Shown in pieces: positions 12,201 through 23,800 of a stretch of DNA of 64,000 nucleotides. Origin of the DNA: Blastobasis lacticolella (lineage: Eukaryota > Arthropoda > Insecta > Lepidoptera > Blastobasidae); contig LR990060.1 of assembly GCA_905147135.1 (NCBI GenBank), forward strand, positions 11,362,001 through 11,426,000. The letters are read 5' to 3'. Both the position numbers and the translations under genes were made by a program. The notes beneath the pieces are model-generated. The model was not told the origin of the DNA, did not search any database, and saw nothing but the letters and a program-made list of their open reading frames with translations. Each line of letters starts with the position of its first letter. Positions within the stretch are counted from its first letter, which is position 1.

Positions 12201-15200
12201 CATCGTCTTCATCATCCTGGCGTTAAATCCCGATTTCGTTCTAGCGCTGCGCGCTAAGGGCCTGGGGTCCTCGTTAGAGCAGCCATAGAGCATCATAGGC
12301 CTAATTAAGCTCTTGTGTATGTAAGCCCTTTGAGTTAGAGATTTCAGGGTCGTAAATGGCTGCCGTGATTGCCCGCAATTTGGCCCAAGCTGCAGAGAGA
12401 TGGAACTCGATATCGCAGCCGATATCATCGAACTCGTGCAGCACGAATGGTTTAAAGCTCACCCTATTTTATTTCATCCTACAATTTCAGCTACTGATAG
12501 GCACGGGGAGCGTAACAGAAGGAGAAAATCGTATGCAAATGGCCGTCTGGAGTATGCTGTCAGCACCTTTATTGATTAGCTGTCCCATGTCACTCATAAC
12601 CCCTTATGAGAAGAAGCTATTGCAGAATCCAGATCTGATAGCTATAGCCCAAGACCCTCTGGGGATCATGGCCACGCCGTTTCAGGTAAGGGGTGAAGTT
12701 GTCTAATAGAAAAAGAAAATAAGCTCTCCATTCTTGCAATTTGTCTTTTAAAAACTGGAGTGTATTTTAAAATGTAGAGAAGTAGGTACATGAATCAATA
12801 TATTTATTACACACGTTTATTACTATAATAAACATTATAGATACCATCATCATCATATCAGCAGGAAGACGCCCACTGCTGGGCATGGGCTTCCCCCAGA
12901 GATCTCCACAAAGGCCGGTCTTGTGCCTTCCGCATCCAGCTGGTACCTGCGATCTTTACCCAATCGTCGGTCCATCTAATGAGAGGCCTACCCACGCCAC
13001 GCTTATAAATATAGATACTTAATATATTATAGACCTACCGTCTCTACCGACTACCTTATACTCATTATATTATGTAGGAACAACAACATTGTAACCTTAA
13101 AATTAACTTCAATGTCGTCTTTATGCGTATATTTCTCACCAATCACTCGACGTACTTGAAACAACAGACTACACGTTTCAGTAGTGTCATCTAGTTGAAT
13201 TTTGATTCGCGATTATTCTAGATAGGTAGGTACAATTAAAAACTAGATTAAATTACAATTGCCTCCAACAGTTGTCGAAAACCGTGATGTTGTGGGTGAA
13301 GCGTCACCTGCCGATGCGTGGTGATATCTACCACAGCGTGTCGTTCGCGGCGGTAAACTCTGGCAACTGCAGTACGTACGTCCAGATCCGACCCGCAGCC
13401 TACGGGCTGGACTACCACACGTACGGTGTATATGTGAGTGTGCTTAATAATTTTACTTCATCATCATCATTCCATCCGTATAGACCACCTCTGACTGCTG
13501 AACTTTGTAGCTCCTCCCACGCCTTCAAAACCGATCGACTTTGTTCGTGCTAAATAAATCATTAGCTGGATATAAGCCTCCCTCAAACCATCTTGTGGAC
13601 TCTACGTACGATACTACGGCTGGGCCGATCTGGGAGTCAGCTAGACAATCGATAGTAATATCTACATTGTATAAAACAAAGTCTATGGTGGTCATCTATC
13701 GTGGTCGGACTCCAACCAAGTCCCCCACATCTGAAAGCGACTTTATTATGAGCCTTTTTTAGTTTCACATGTCTGCTCGTAATAAAATCTTGCAAGATAA
13801 TTTTTTCTCGGTTTCCCATTGAGCTAAAAATTTGAGCATTCATGTAAGTTTTTTTTTTATGTTATTCGGCAGACAAACAGGCAAGCGGGCCACCTGATGG
13901 AAAGTGGTCACCGCCGCCTATGGACATCAGCAACACCAGGGGAGTCACAGATGCGTTGCCCGCCTCTAAAGAGACCTCTAATATACCTCTTGATCGATCC
14001 CATGTCATAGTCCAAAGGAAACACTGTGGCTGGGAGCTCATTCCACATCAGAATCGTACGAGCGAGAAACGTTCTTTCGAACCTTCGCGTCGTGACCAAC
14101 AGAGGGTCTACGTAGTGAGGATGAGTACCAAGCCCACGGCGGGTGGTGCGATGGCGGAATTGAACTTTTCGATCTGGTGCCCACCAGATCGAAAAGTTCC
14201 TCGGAACACTCCCCATAGTACCTACAGCCGATAGAACACGCACAGGGAGCCAAAGTCCCTTCGGTTTGCCAGTGGTTCCAACTTGCGTGTTAGTATGGGA
14301 TCATCGACAATTCGTACAGCGCGTCTCTGTACGGAGTCCAGAGGATTAAGCAGGTCGGCAGTTTCACCGGCCCAAAGATGGGAACAATACTCCATATGTG
14401 GCTCTCATACTCCATGCACTTGTGCCTTGTACAGCAGCAGGCGCTGCCCTGGGGTGAAGTATCGCTTGGACCGGTTAAGCACTCCAAGCTTTTTCGAAGC
14501 CAGTTTGGCCTTGCCTTCCAGGTGACTCCGGAATCGCACGCTATCTGATATGTCGACACCGAGGATCCCAATAATTTTTTAAATGGAAAGGGGTGTTCCT
14601 TGAAACTGCGGCACTATGACAAAGGGATCTTTTTTGGCGGAAAATGCGCAGACATGTGTCTTCGAGGGGTTGAATTGGACTAGGTTTAGTCTGCCCCACT
14701 GAGCAACTAGCTCCAAGGAATGTTCGATATTCGACACAAGTCTAATTCGGCTCTCCGACACCTCGGAACGAGGGACATTCGCTCGGCCAGTATAACGAAC
14801 ATCTCCCGTACTGTCATCCGCATAACAATGAATACTGGGGATATTCAGCATATCATTGATTTGCAGAAGAAACAGTGTGGGAGATAGTACTGAACCTTGG
14901 GGTACTCCAGCATTTATAGTCTTGGTATCAGAGCAGCATCCATCGACAACGACTTGGATGCTCCGTCCAGACAGGAAGCTGGATACCCAATTGCAGAGCC
15001 CCTCGGGGATACCGTACTTCGGGAGTTTTGATAGAAGTGCCCTGTGCCAGACCCGATCAAATGCCTTGGCTATGTCAAGACTGACAGCCAGAGTCAGCCC
15101 ACCGGTGCGTTAGGTACACCAGAAGGTCACCAGCTGAGCGACCATGGCGAAAGCCATATTGACGGTCACTGATCAGCTGGTGGTCCTCTAGGTATCCGAG

Positions 15201-16548
15201 GAGCTGGATATTGATAACCCGCTCCATCACCTTAGAGAGCAAGGAGGTTACCGCTATAGGCCTGTAATTTGATGGGTCTGAATTATCACCCTTCTTGGGT
15301 ATCGGATGTACAAGAGCTAGCTTCCACGAAGACGGCACCGTTCCAGAGGTATAGGAAAGCTCGAATAAGCGCATTAGCATGGGAGACAACACGGGAGCAC
15401 ATTTTTTTAGAACAATAGCCGGTATGCCGTCAGGCCCACTGTAAGTGCGATGACAATGCATTGTTATGATATCATCGAGCTGATCTGATGGTGGAGAGGG
15501 AAGGTGGCCATAGGAACTCTTTAACTACGCCTGGTAAACCCATCGAGTTTGGGCTCTATTGATTAGTCTTGACAAATACTCTGACTGATTATGATCACAC
15601 GCGATAAAAGCTTGCTACGAAAAAATATATTTCATTTGAACTTGTTTTACACCGCGGAAGGATTAGTATCGACTACCTAGCTGCCTTCTAGATCAGCCCG
15701 ACCATAGTGTCGCATATAGGCGCCTCTACGAAGTCATTTGTCCACCTCGTGGGGCCTGTCCACCGACAGGCTTTAGAGTCGCATAACTGAATTGGTATGG
15801 ATGGCATTGGATGGGTAGGCCACATTGCTCGCAGAACGTAAGTCAATGGGTAGAGAGATTCTCGAGTGTTGACGACGTCCCCCCGCGAGACAGACGGACG
15901 ACCTCGATAAGGTAGTAAGGAGCCGATGGATGCAAGAAGCACTGAGGCATATGTTCGCCAATGGATGATAATCGTGATGAGATGGTATAACTTACTTGTT
16001 ATGTTTTGTTGTATCTTTCACAGAATGTTTTCGAAAGATATTTCGTGAAGAACATTACGTCGTTTGCTGATAACATCGACGAAATAGTGCCGGCGCATGG
16101 TGAGCTCTTACCTTCATGACAGCACGAGGACCATAGTTTGTAAATATAGCTTCACTCATCTCAAGATTCCAACCTAATACCTACCTAGCTGATCGAAGTC
16201 AATGGTGGAAAAGGGGTCAGAAAGTTCCCCTCGACAGCTTTGGAAAGATACGAAAATGCACGACTGATTAGGGTTCTCCAATTCCGCTGATGAATTTCAA
16301 TTTTGCTTGCCATTATTCTCTATAAATAGCATCCTGCAAAAATCTGTAGCGAGGTTTAGGTACACTACAGATCTCGTTAAAAATCCTCTTGGCTTGAAAT
16401 GCCAGTTGTGCTCTGTGAGGGCCCGGGGTCCTGCTTGATCATGATTCTGTGACATAAGCAATGCAGATCTCGTTACTTTTAATTAATCTAACTCCTGTAA
16501 ATTTTCTCCCTTTCAGATGTTTTGCTCTTCACCTTGTATCCATTATGA
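9205..16548 (+). CDS. GH27 alpha-N-acetylgalactosaminidase/alpha-galactosidase-like, copy B (complete, 10 exons)
   Basis: Exons: 9205-9374, 10030-10204, 10367-10541, 11164-11261, 11541-11632, 12003-12072, 12491-12685, 13272-13433, 16024-16099, 16517-16548. All junctions are AG/GT and phases join to 414 codons plus stop, a normal GH27 length. An N-terminal hydrophobic segment (residues 6-18) suggests a secreted or lysosomal enzyme. Hallmarks: PPMGWMSW (32-39), DDCW (84-87), nucleophile Asp162 in KVDAC, SCSWPF (192-197), Arg220 and Asp224 in WRNFYD, and C-terminus FTLYPL. Cys44/86, 48/55, 134/164 and 193/216 match the four disulfides of human alpha-galactosidase A. Ser194 is the GalNAc-enzyme type, while Phe197 is neither the usual Ala nor Leu. 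Oddities: DGC is DAC, WNDPDM is WHDPDM, and the Asp expected after GLY is missing. Possible N-glycosylation sites include N183, N247, N357 and N389. The last exon is set by homology to copy C; an alternative read-through stop lies at 16117. Confidence 0.9.
9438..9686 (+). mobile_element. SINE-B copy in intron 1 of copy B
   Basis: Full-length SINE-B on the plus strand with the GTGGTGTCCGG head and the GCAGTGGACTG tail. I do not find its counterpart in intron 1 of copy C (28079-28709), so it inserted after the duplication or was lost from C. Confidence 0.75.
9830..9950. repeat. Repeat shared by intron 1 of copies B and C
   Basis: The segment with TTTAGGCGTAAAGGGGTAACAA, an AC-rich run and CTTTCGCATAATTTGCA matches 28130-28270 inverted. 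Its presence in both arms shows it was there before the duplication. Confidence 0.55.
10766..10995. mobile_element. LINE-derived fragment with 26-base C tract, copy B intron 3
   Basis: Shares CTAACGTACGGGC and TCCTGGACGACGGTGGCC with 8470-8690. A run of about 26 C residues at 10818-10843 is the longest homopolymer in the window and creates the proline-rich or glycine-rich spurious ORFs there. Confidence 0.45.
11716..11890 (-). mobile_element. RTE-2 3' tail, copy B intron 5
   Basis: Read on the minus strand it shows the RTE-2 C-terminal block (a degraded form of the TDDLV...GEAY pattern) and the shared GTGGAGATCTCTGG. The equivalent lies at 25895-26280 in copy C, so this insertion predates the duplication. 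Confidence 0.6.
12083..12350 (-). mobile_element. RTE-1-type 3' tail remnant, copy B intron 6
   Basis: On the minus strand it contains GACCCCAGGCCC and GGGATTTAACGCCAGGATGATG, which match the 3' end of the RTE-1 LINE at 24088-24145 and the SINE-A tail. The corresponding relic in copy C is at 25469-25690, so it was present before the duplication. Confidence 0.6.
12844..13005 (-). mobile_element. RTE-2 3' tail, copy B intron 7
   Basis: On the plus strand it reads ATCATATCAGCAGGAAGACG, then CCCACTGCTGGGCATGGGC and CAGAGATCTCCACAAAGGCC. This is the reverse complement of the RTE-2 3' end seen intact at 45010-45245. The equivalent insertion is at 23365-23515 in copy C. Confidence 0.65.
13848..15475 (-). 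pseudogene. CR1/jockey-like LINE, 5'-truncated reverse transcriptase relic, copy B intron 8
   Basis: Minus-strand ORF pieces read in order. 15461-15075 carries GPDGIPA, NYRPIAVTS and the YGFRHGRSAGD block, all typical of non-LTR RT domains. The region to 14860 carries the FDRVWH and GVPQGSVLSP motifs. 14851-14579 carries CYADDST, the catalytic YADD box. 14243-13908 carries the C-terminal domain with RTFLARTILMWNELP. Frameshifts fall near 15100 and 14575 and more lie downstream, so it is dead. A poly-A (T run at 13849-13859 on the plus strand) marks the 3' end. The 5' half with endonuclease is missing. Copy C lacks it at the equivalent place, so it postdates the duplication. Confidence 0.85.
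15515..15985 (+). mobile_element. RTE-2 tail and flanking sequence shared with copy C, intron 8
   Basis: 15680-15985 resembles the RTE-2 3' end on the plus strand. Together with 15515-15680 it matches 21810-22260 of copy C inverted. It was therefore in the ancestral intron 8 before the CR1-like LINE landed beside it in copy B. Confidence 0.55.
16385..16460 (-). mobile_element. Old SINE-A tail fragment, copy B intron 9
   Basis: Contains a degraded SINE-A tail (TGAGGGCCCGGGGTCC). The equivalent fragment in copy C is at 21357-21440, so it predates the duplication. Confidence 0.55.
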
Positions 16549-16872
16549 AAATGGGTACCGTCTTAGGACCTACTTATAAGAATTTGAGGGCGCCGTAGGC
16601 TATTTTACGGCATTGAGTACTTATTAGAAAAATTCGACCGTGAACAACATAGCATATTTTTTATCTTTTTTATCGATAGTACCTACTTATCCTTGTGCGG
16701 GTTCTGAAAGTAAACAAACTGGAGAGCCTCACATCCTCTTGATAGTTTCGATAGTCAGTCACATATTTTTTTTGGGTCTTTAATATGGCTGACTAGCGAA
16801 AGTTTTGTGCCCGGGTTGTGTACGGGCTGATCAACTATCGCTACAAAGTGGATTTTTTTTTGTATTAGATCA

Positions 16873-17217
16873 AATAAATCATCTCGCGTTATTGTCCTGG
16901 TTGTGCTTTCGAGCACGGGCCCGGGGTCTGACTTAACCATGATCCAGGATTTGACGATCAGGTACTCGTAATTAAAGTAGAGCGACAGCTCCGTGATTCT
17001 GCTACCAGGGGAACCTCTAAATATTGGATCATGGTTACAAATTCAGTAGCCTGAATTCGCAGGTTTCATCACGATGTTTTCCCTCACCGTGAGAGCATCG
17101 GTTTGAATTTTAATAATGTACATAACTCAGAGTTATTGGTACATGGCGTCAGCGGGATTCGTACCCGGTACCTCTCGTTTACGAATCGGATACTCAACCG
17201 CCCGGCCACCGACGTTC
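16873..17217 (-). mobile_element. Full-length SINE-A downstream of copy B
   Basis: Minus strand: tRNA-like head at 17217-17150 with CGGTGGCCGGGCGGTT and a B-box-like GGTACGAATCC, body, and GC-rich tail at 16930-16885. It lies about 330 bases past the copy B stop. I do not see it in the copy C flank, so it is specific to the left arm. Confidence 0.8.
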
Positions 17218-17730
17218 GTTTTCATGTGCTCGATTACGTAGAATAATCTGCGGCGCACTTATAGTGTATTAGATGTTACGTTGAACTGTAAAACTTGTTT
17301 GAATCTAGCTAAGCATATACCTAGACTTATTATTGAATTTTTTATAAACCATATTTATGAGCTACCTACCTACAGGTGTCAGGCGAGAGTTAAATACCTT
17401 TTAATACACTTTCCACCAGGGGCTCCATTTTTATACCGCTCGCAGCTACGCGACCCATCGTCTTGTAACGCCTGTCTCTTCTGCCTTTAGCAATGTACCA
17501 CGAGTGTAAAAAGGATAGTGCATGCGAACGCAATGCGCATCGCATGGATGCGAATTATTCATAAATAAGGCCCCAAGTGGGTTGTCTGCTTCTTTGTCAC
17601 TGAGCTGTTGAACAAAATACATCAAGATCCATGAATAGGTACCTTCAAGTAGGTAGGTATGCTCAAATAATTTTTTGTGAAATTATGAAATTATACTGTG
17701 CAAATGTTGATGCGCCTTTGATTTTTAACC
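17218..17730. other. 3' flank of copy B, end of the left palindrome arm
   Basis: No gene is seen. The stretch 17654-17725 matches 20545-20620 in reverse complement and is the last recognisable piece of the inverted duplication. Confidence 0.55.
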
Positions 17731-18464
17731 CGTATTTAGATGTATAACAATGTAGACGTCTGTGGTTCTGCAGCATGAATATAGGTAGAAATACAAGAAT
17801 TAATAAATGACTATAGTTACCTATGATTGTACCGTTTGTTGGCGGGTGGGTCGGTGATCGCCGCGAGCGGGTTTGTGTTCCTACAAACCCATTGTTATCC
17901 TTAAGTGAACATACTCGCCAGGCTTGGCACATTACAAATCTTCAGTAGATTTAAGTGCCTGAATTTGTTGATTTGTCATATTTATTGTTGTAGACATTTT
18001 TCATTCAAATAGTCATTTTTCAGTTTCAGAAAAGGTACCTACTAAAACTAAGTAACTTTACACGAAACACCTTTCCGAATAACGTCGTTTACGATTCAAT
18101 ACGTGAGAATCTTGTCTAAGCAGCGCCATCTTATGAGGCACGTCCAACTAAACTATTTACTTTTTAAGGTCCCTATCAGTACTTAGGTACTTTAAAATCC
18201 CTCATTAGGACAGCGCCGTCTAGCACTGCAGAGATATGGATGTGGGCTGTTAATGACGATGGATAATGCATGAAGATTGATGTATCAATAAAACAGTCAA
18301 TACTTTAACTTTCGTTTATTGTTCACTTTTATAGAATATTACAATTTAAGTACTTAAAGAAACGCAAACCGACATTTCAGACGCCTATCCGCCATCTTGT
18401 CGTTTCCTCAACCATAGAGCCTAATCAGGATTATGTTCCATAGACACATTCTATGATACTACAA

Positions 18465-18890
18465 TGAGCAGTTTTCCAATAGGTATTTAAAGCATTCCTA
18501 ACCACTCACTAGATGGCGCCCCGACAATTTTGGTAATTGAAAATCGCTTGAAATAGGTTCTTAGCAAACAGGATATAAACACTGGGTACGTTGCCGCGTT
18601 GTATTGGATAATATTGTATTTGTCAATAGTTTTCAACCATTTTAGAGGTTGTAATAATAATGTAACATAGTGCCAACTTCTATAAATATTTCTTTTTACA
18701 TTTCGTTTAACCTTTAACAGTAATGGTTATATTAATAAACAATTTATTTTTAAGTTTAGTATTAGTTGGCTGCATGAAATCACTGCAACCATCATACAGA
18801 TTAAAAAAAGATTACCAAAATTGTAGGAGCGCCATCTATTGATGCTTTTTGAAACCAACTATCAATACCTACTGGAAAACTCCTCATTGA
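18465..18890. mobile_element. TIR element ending CAATGAG(C/G)AGTTTTCCA
   Basis: The left end CAATGAGCAGTTTTCCAATA (18463-18482) and the right end, whose complement is CAATGAGGAGTTTTCCAGTA, form terminal inverted repeats. A second inverted pair inside is GATGGCGCC(C)C...AATTTTGGTAAT. Two further copies lie at 59669-60013 and 60140-60537. There is no transposase ORF, so it is a MITE-like element of about 430 bp. Confidence 0.75.
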
Positions 18891-19615
18891 GAATAGTGTT
18901 TCTTTCTGCAATTTGTAGTTCTACATTACATGGCTCAGCTAACTGGCGTTCGCATAGTACAGGACACTACACTTACTCTTTTAATGCTTTTACGGAGTAG
19001 GTATATTGGGAGATATCTATGTGCAGCAATAGAATGACAACTTTGATTTTGAATGTTGGACAACGCATGTCTCAGTTAATCACCCCAAGTTAAGTTCCTC
19101 ACAACCTAAAAAGAAAAAGAAGAAGTTAAGTTCAAATGGTTCGTTCCTGCGTTATGTAGGTAAGCAAGGTACATTGGTTGAACACTGACCGATGTATTTC
19201 CCGCGCAGACGAAGTTGATGGTGACGCAGTTCCCGCGGGAATTTGTAAAAATTCATAAGCGGTTTCTCTATTTCACTCACATCGGGGTTTTTAGTTTTTG
19301 TACTACAACTTTTTTTCCAAGTTAGGTAATGTATAACAAGTAAGAGAGAAAGTAAGGAAATGCAAAGAGAGTAAAATGACTTGTTAGGTGACTTGTACAT
19401 ATGGGTGGGGGTGAACCGAAACTGTTTACAGATAATAAATCCATGTATGAAATAAAAGAGTTCTAGCATTTCGTGATAAAAGAGTGATGGTAAAAGTTTA
19501 TTTGAAATTGCCACGCATGACATGTCGGTCGCTGTTGCCCGCTTGCAGATGCGCCGTACTTATAAGATAAAAGAAATATATCTCATACGTATTAAATATA
19601 CTTAATAAAAAAAAC

Positions 19616-19772
19616 AACTTGGCGTTAATGTCCCGGTTGTGCTCTCATGAGGGCCCGGGATCCGCCGTGACCATGATCCAGGATTTGGCAGGTCAGGTAA
19701 TTACAGTGGAGCGACTGCCATCTGACCTCCATGACCCTGTTACCAGGGGAACCTGACCAGATTGGATCATGG
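19616..19772 (-). mobile_element. SINE-A fragment
   Basis: Tail and distal body of SINE-A on the minus strand, ending abruptly after GATTGGATCATGG. The tRNA-like head is missing. Confidence 0.75.
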
Positions 19773-20269
19773 CAATTAATTATACTTAATAATTACTACA
19801 AAATAGTAACAGAATCAGTCTAATGTCACTAAATATCATATCATTACACAAATGTTAATGTCAAACTTAATTCAATTACTATTATCAGGTATGTCATTGA
19901 ATATTATTTAATATTGGTTATAAGAATATGTGTAGTTCATGTCAAGTTACTATTAATTACGATCAATGAGAAATAAAATCAAGAGCTAATGGTAAGCCCC
20001 CTGTTCGCGCTGGTTTGAAATAATTATCATAAACTAACCGCACGTCGCGCCCGCGCCCGCAGATCGCTCCTGCTTGGGGGCACTTAAAATAATGACAACC
20101 ATTTGACAATTTATGACAAATTGACGTTGATTCATGCCACAGACATAATTTTTAAAAAGTTTGCTTAAATATACAGGGTTTCTATTATCTATGCTGTCCC
20201 TAATTTCCTAGGATCAAGAACAAATACTACTTTTAATAGCTATATTATATTAATGAACAGTTTTTGACT

Positions 20270-20395
20270 GTCAGTATTCCTTAAGGTTCAACTTTATACA
20301 TAATCGATTTCTTGTTGACTGGAAGATAAAACTGTGTAAGTTTAAGCCCGCCTTTGTACGTCATCGTCCATAAAGTTAATAGATAAATAAACTTT
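20270..20395 (+). mobile_element. LINE 3'-UTR tail, same family as 800-912
   Basis: Shares GTTGACTGGAAGATAAA and CCGCCTTTGTACGTCATCGTC with 830-885, in the same order, and ends in AGATAAATAAA. Confidence 0.5.
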
Positions 20396-20895
20396 AGGTT
20401 ACAATATCGTACTTTTAAATAATATTATATAAGTATCTTTCGTTTGACAAATTTGACAAATATTTGTGAACAAATAAATAGGGAGTTCTAATTTTATTCG
20501 CAGACCTGCAAACAAAGGCACTGCTAAAACTGCCAAACAGCAACCAGGCTTAAAAATCAAAGGCGCATCAGGATTTGCACAATGTAATTTCATAATTTCA
20601 CCAAAAAATATTTGAGCATACCATAGAAAAAAATTTCGCTTTCGCTAAAGAGCATACCAACCTACTTGTAAGACCTATCTATGGATCCAAATATATTTTT
20701 TCAACAGGTCAGTGACAAACGAGTAGGTAGCCCACTAGCGGCCCAATTTTGAAACCGCTCGCACCTACACGAGCGCTCGCCTCGCTTTGTTTTGTCCCAG
20801 GTTGTGCACAGTCGGATTTTTCTTGCACTCGACGATGTAGAGTAACCTACGGCGCCCTTACAGTCTGTAAGTAGGGCCTACGACGGTACCCCTTT

Positions 20896-23800
20896 TCATA
20901 ATGGATACAAGGTCAAGAGCAAAACATCTGAAAGCAAAAACAATTCCTGGAGTTATTTATAGTGCGTCGGTGGCCGAGCGGTTAGGGTATCAGACTCGTA
21001 AGCGGGAGGTAACGACTCGAATCCGCTCCGGCCATGTACCAATGACTATTTTCTGAGTTATGTACATTAGTTGAATACTAACTGATGCTCTTACGGTGAG
21101 GCAAAAACATCGTGATGAAACCTGCGCATTCAGGATGTGTAACCATGATCCAATCTGGTCAAGTTCCCCTGGTAGCAGAGTCATGGAAGTCAGAGGGCAG
21201 TCGCTCCACTATAATTACCTGATTTTCCAAATCCTTGCTCATGGTCAAGGCGGAGTCCGGGCCCTCGTGCGCGAAAGCACAACCGGGACATTAACGCCAA
21301 GATGATTATTTTTTTATTATTGTCTATGATAGGATAGATCTATGTTCCTCATTTCACAGAATCATAGTCTAGCCGAACGACGGGTTCTCACCGAGTAGGC
21401 ACAACTGGGATTTGACGTCAAGAGGATTTTTTGACGAGATCTGTAGTGTACCTAGATACAGATATGCAGCATGCTATTAACAGAGGATAACGGTATGCAA
21501 AATTTAAATTCATCAGCGGAATTGGAGAGAAACTAATCAGTCGTGCTTTTTCGTCTCTTTCCAAAGCTATCAAGGGGAACTTTCAGACCCCTTTACCACC
21601 ATTGACTTCGATCAGCTACGTATTAGGTTGGTATCTGGAGATAGGTGAAGCTATATTTACAAACTATGGTGTTCGTGCTGCCATGTAGTTAAGAGCTCAC
21701 CTTGCGCCGGCAGTATTTCATCAATGCAATCAGCAAACGACGTAATGTTCTTAACGAAATATCTTTCGAAAATATTCTGTGGAAGAAGCAACAAAAAATA
21801 ACAAGCATTACCTTCTCACTCATTACCATCATCATCATCATCATCCGCTGGTGAACATATGCCTATGTGCCTCTTGCATCCATCGGCTCCCTGCGACCTT
21901 TTGGAAGTCGTCCGTTTGTCTCGGCCGTCGTCACCACTCGAGAATCTCTCTGACCCATTACCTTACGTTCTACGAGCAATGTGGTCTACCCGTCCAAAGC
22001 CATCCATATCAATTCAGTTATTTGACAATGAATCCTGTCGGTGTACCCCCCCACGAGGTCGACGGATGACTTCGTGGAGATGTCTATATGCGCCCTATGA
22101 CCGGGCCGATCTAGGAGGCAGCTAGACAGTCGATACTAATCCTTCCGCGGTATAAAACAAGTTCAAATGAAAAATATTTTTTCATACCAAGCTTTTATCG
22201 CGCGTTCTCTGTGATCAGTCACAGTATTTGTCAAGATTAATCAAACGAACCCAAATTCGACGGGTTTACCATGCGTAGTTTTGGACTTCGTATATATAAA
22301 TACAATTATTACTAATACAATACTAAAGGGCCCCACAGATTAACAATTCACCGGACGATATCAGTCTGTCAGTTAATCGTCAGTTCGGACTGACGACTAA
22401 TACGAACTGAGAGTGTGTGGCTGCTTGACAGATATCGGCCGGACAGTCCTTGGCCTTGAGTCCAAATAAACACACATTAGGAGGTAGTCGGCCGGCGGCT
22501 TGTCTACCGCCAGTCGAGCGCCTTCAGTTTTACAAAAACTGCCGACTTACAACTGCTAGTGTGTAGTCGCAGACGTCGCAGCAGGCCATTGCCGGCAGGC
22601 AATAATCGCTTTAGTGTGTAGACGTTATTGGCCTAGGATGGCAGGCCGCCAGATACGACCAGAGACTGCAGGTGGACTGTTAATGTGTGTTAACAAGTTA
22701 TGGATCTATGGTCTGAAATAAATGTATTCAAATTTTAATATCCACTTTTCCTCTCGATCATATCATAACAATGCATTGTCACCGAACTTACATGACTGAG
22801 CAAAATTTCAACTCCATAAAGGTCGTAGAGCCGATGCATGCAGGTGGCAGGTAGAGGATATGCATGGAATGTGTTGGGGAGGCTTATATTCAGATTTTCA
22901 TGATGATAATGATGAAGTAAATTTATCAAGCACACTCACATATACACCGTACGTGTGGTAGTCCAGCCCGTAGGCTGCGGGTCGGATCTGGACGTACGTA
23001 CTGCAGTTGCCAGAGTTGACCGCCGCGAATGACACGCTGTGGTAGATATCACCACGCATCGGCAGGTGACGCTTCACCCACAACATCACGGTTTTCGACA
23101 ACTGTTGGAGGCAATTGTAATTTAATCTAGTTTTAATTGTACCTACCAATACAAAATAACCGCGAATCGAAATTCCACTGATACAACAGAAACGTGTGGT
23201 CTGTTGTTTCAGGTACGTCGAGTGATTGGTCAGAAATATACGCTTAAAGACGACATTTGAGTTAATTGTAAGGTCACAATGTTGTTGCTCCTACATAATA
23301 TAATGAGTATAAGGTGCTCGGTAGAGAAGGCAGGTCTATAATATATTAAGCTATATCTATAAGCGTGGCCTACCCACAGGCCTTCCATTAGGTGGACCGA
23401 CGATCTGGTGAATATCGCAGGTATCAGCTATATGCGGAAGGCACAAGACCGGCCGCCATGGAGATCTCTGGGGCAGGCCTGTGCCCAGCAGTGGGCGTCT
23501 TCTTGCTGATATGATGATAATTATATCTATTAAGTTTATTTGAGTAATAAACATGTGTAATAAATATATTGATTCAAGTACCTACTTCTCTCCATTTTTA
23601 TATACACTCCAGTTTTTAAAAGACAAATTGCAAGAATGCAGAGCTTATTTTCTATTTCTATTAGACAACTTCACCCCTTACCTGAAACGGCGTGGCCATG
23701 ACCCCCAGAGGGTCTTGCGCTATAGCTATCAGATCTGGATTCTGCAATAGCTTCTTCTCATAAGGGGTTATGAGTGTCATGGGACAGCTGATCAATAAAG

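Larger units (their letters stand above)
8880..17730 (+). repeat. Left arm of large inverted duplication carrying GH27 copy B
   Basis: Exons, introns and both flanks match 20545-29181 in reverse complement. The outer boundary is recognisable by the shared block CTGTACAAAGGCTGTA (left) against its counterpart near 29147. The inner boundary lies where the segment at 17654-17725 matches 20545-20620. Exon 2 differs at one of 175 bases and exon 8 at two of 162, so the duplication, or later gene conversion, is recent. Arms differ by transposon insertions listed separately. Confidence 0.85.
17731..20544. other. Spacer at the centre of the B/C palindrome
   Basis: About 2.8 kb lie between the two arms. 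Recognised contents are a TIR element (18465-18890), a SINE-A fragment (19616-19772) and a LINE tail (20270-20395). The 123-codon minus-strand ORF at 19523-19152 shows no family motif and I do not call it a gene. Confidence 0.6.

Noticed and set aside
16100..16119. Copy B ending by read-through at 16117-16119 instead of using exon 10
   Set aside because: The donor GTGAGC after codon 404 is conserved in copy C, and exon 10 in both copies gives the family-like C-terminus FTLYPL or LTLYPL. Kept as a minor alternative.
19152..19523. 123-codon minus-strand ORF in the palindrome spacer
   Set aside because: No recognisable domain, no splice or start context, composition like its surroundings. The spacer is otherwise transposon-derived.
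20964..21040. Possible tRNA gene (A and B boxes)
   Set aside because: The same head is joined to a constant 230-base body and GAT tail in many places, so it is SINE-A. The acceptor stem is not closed.
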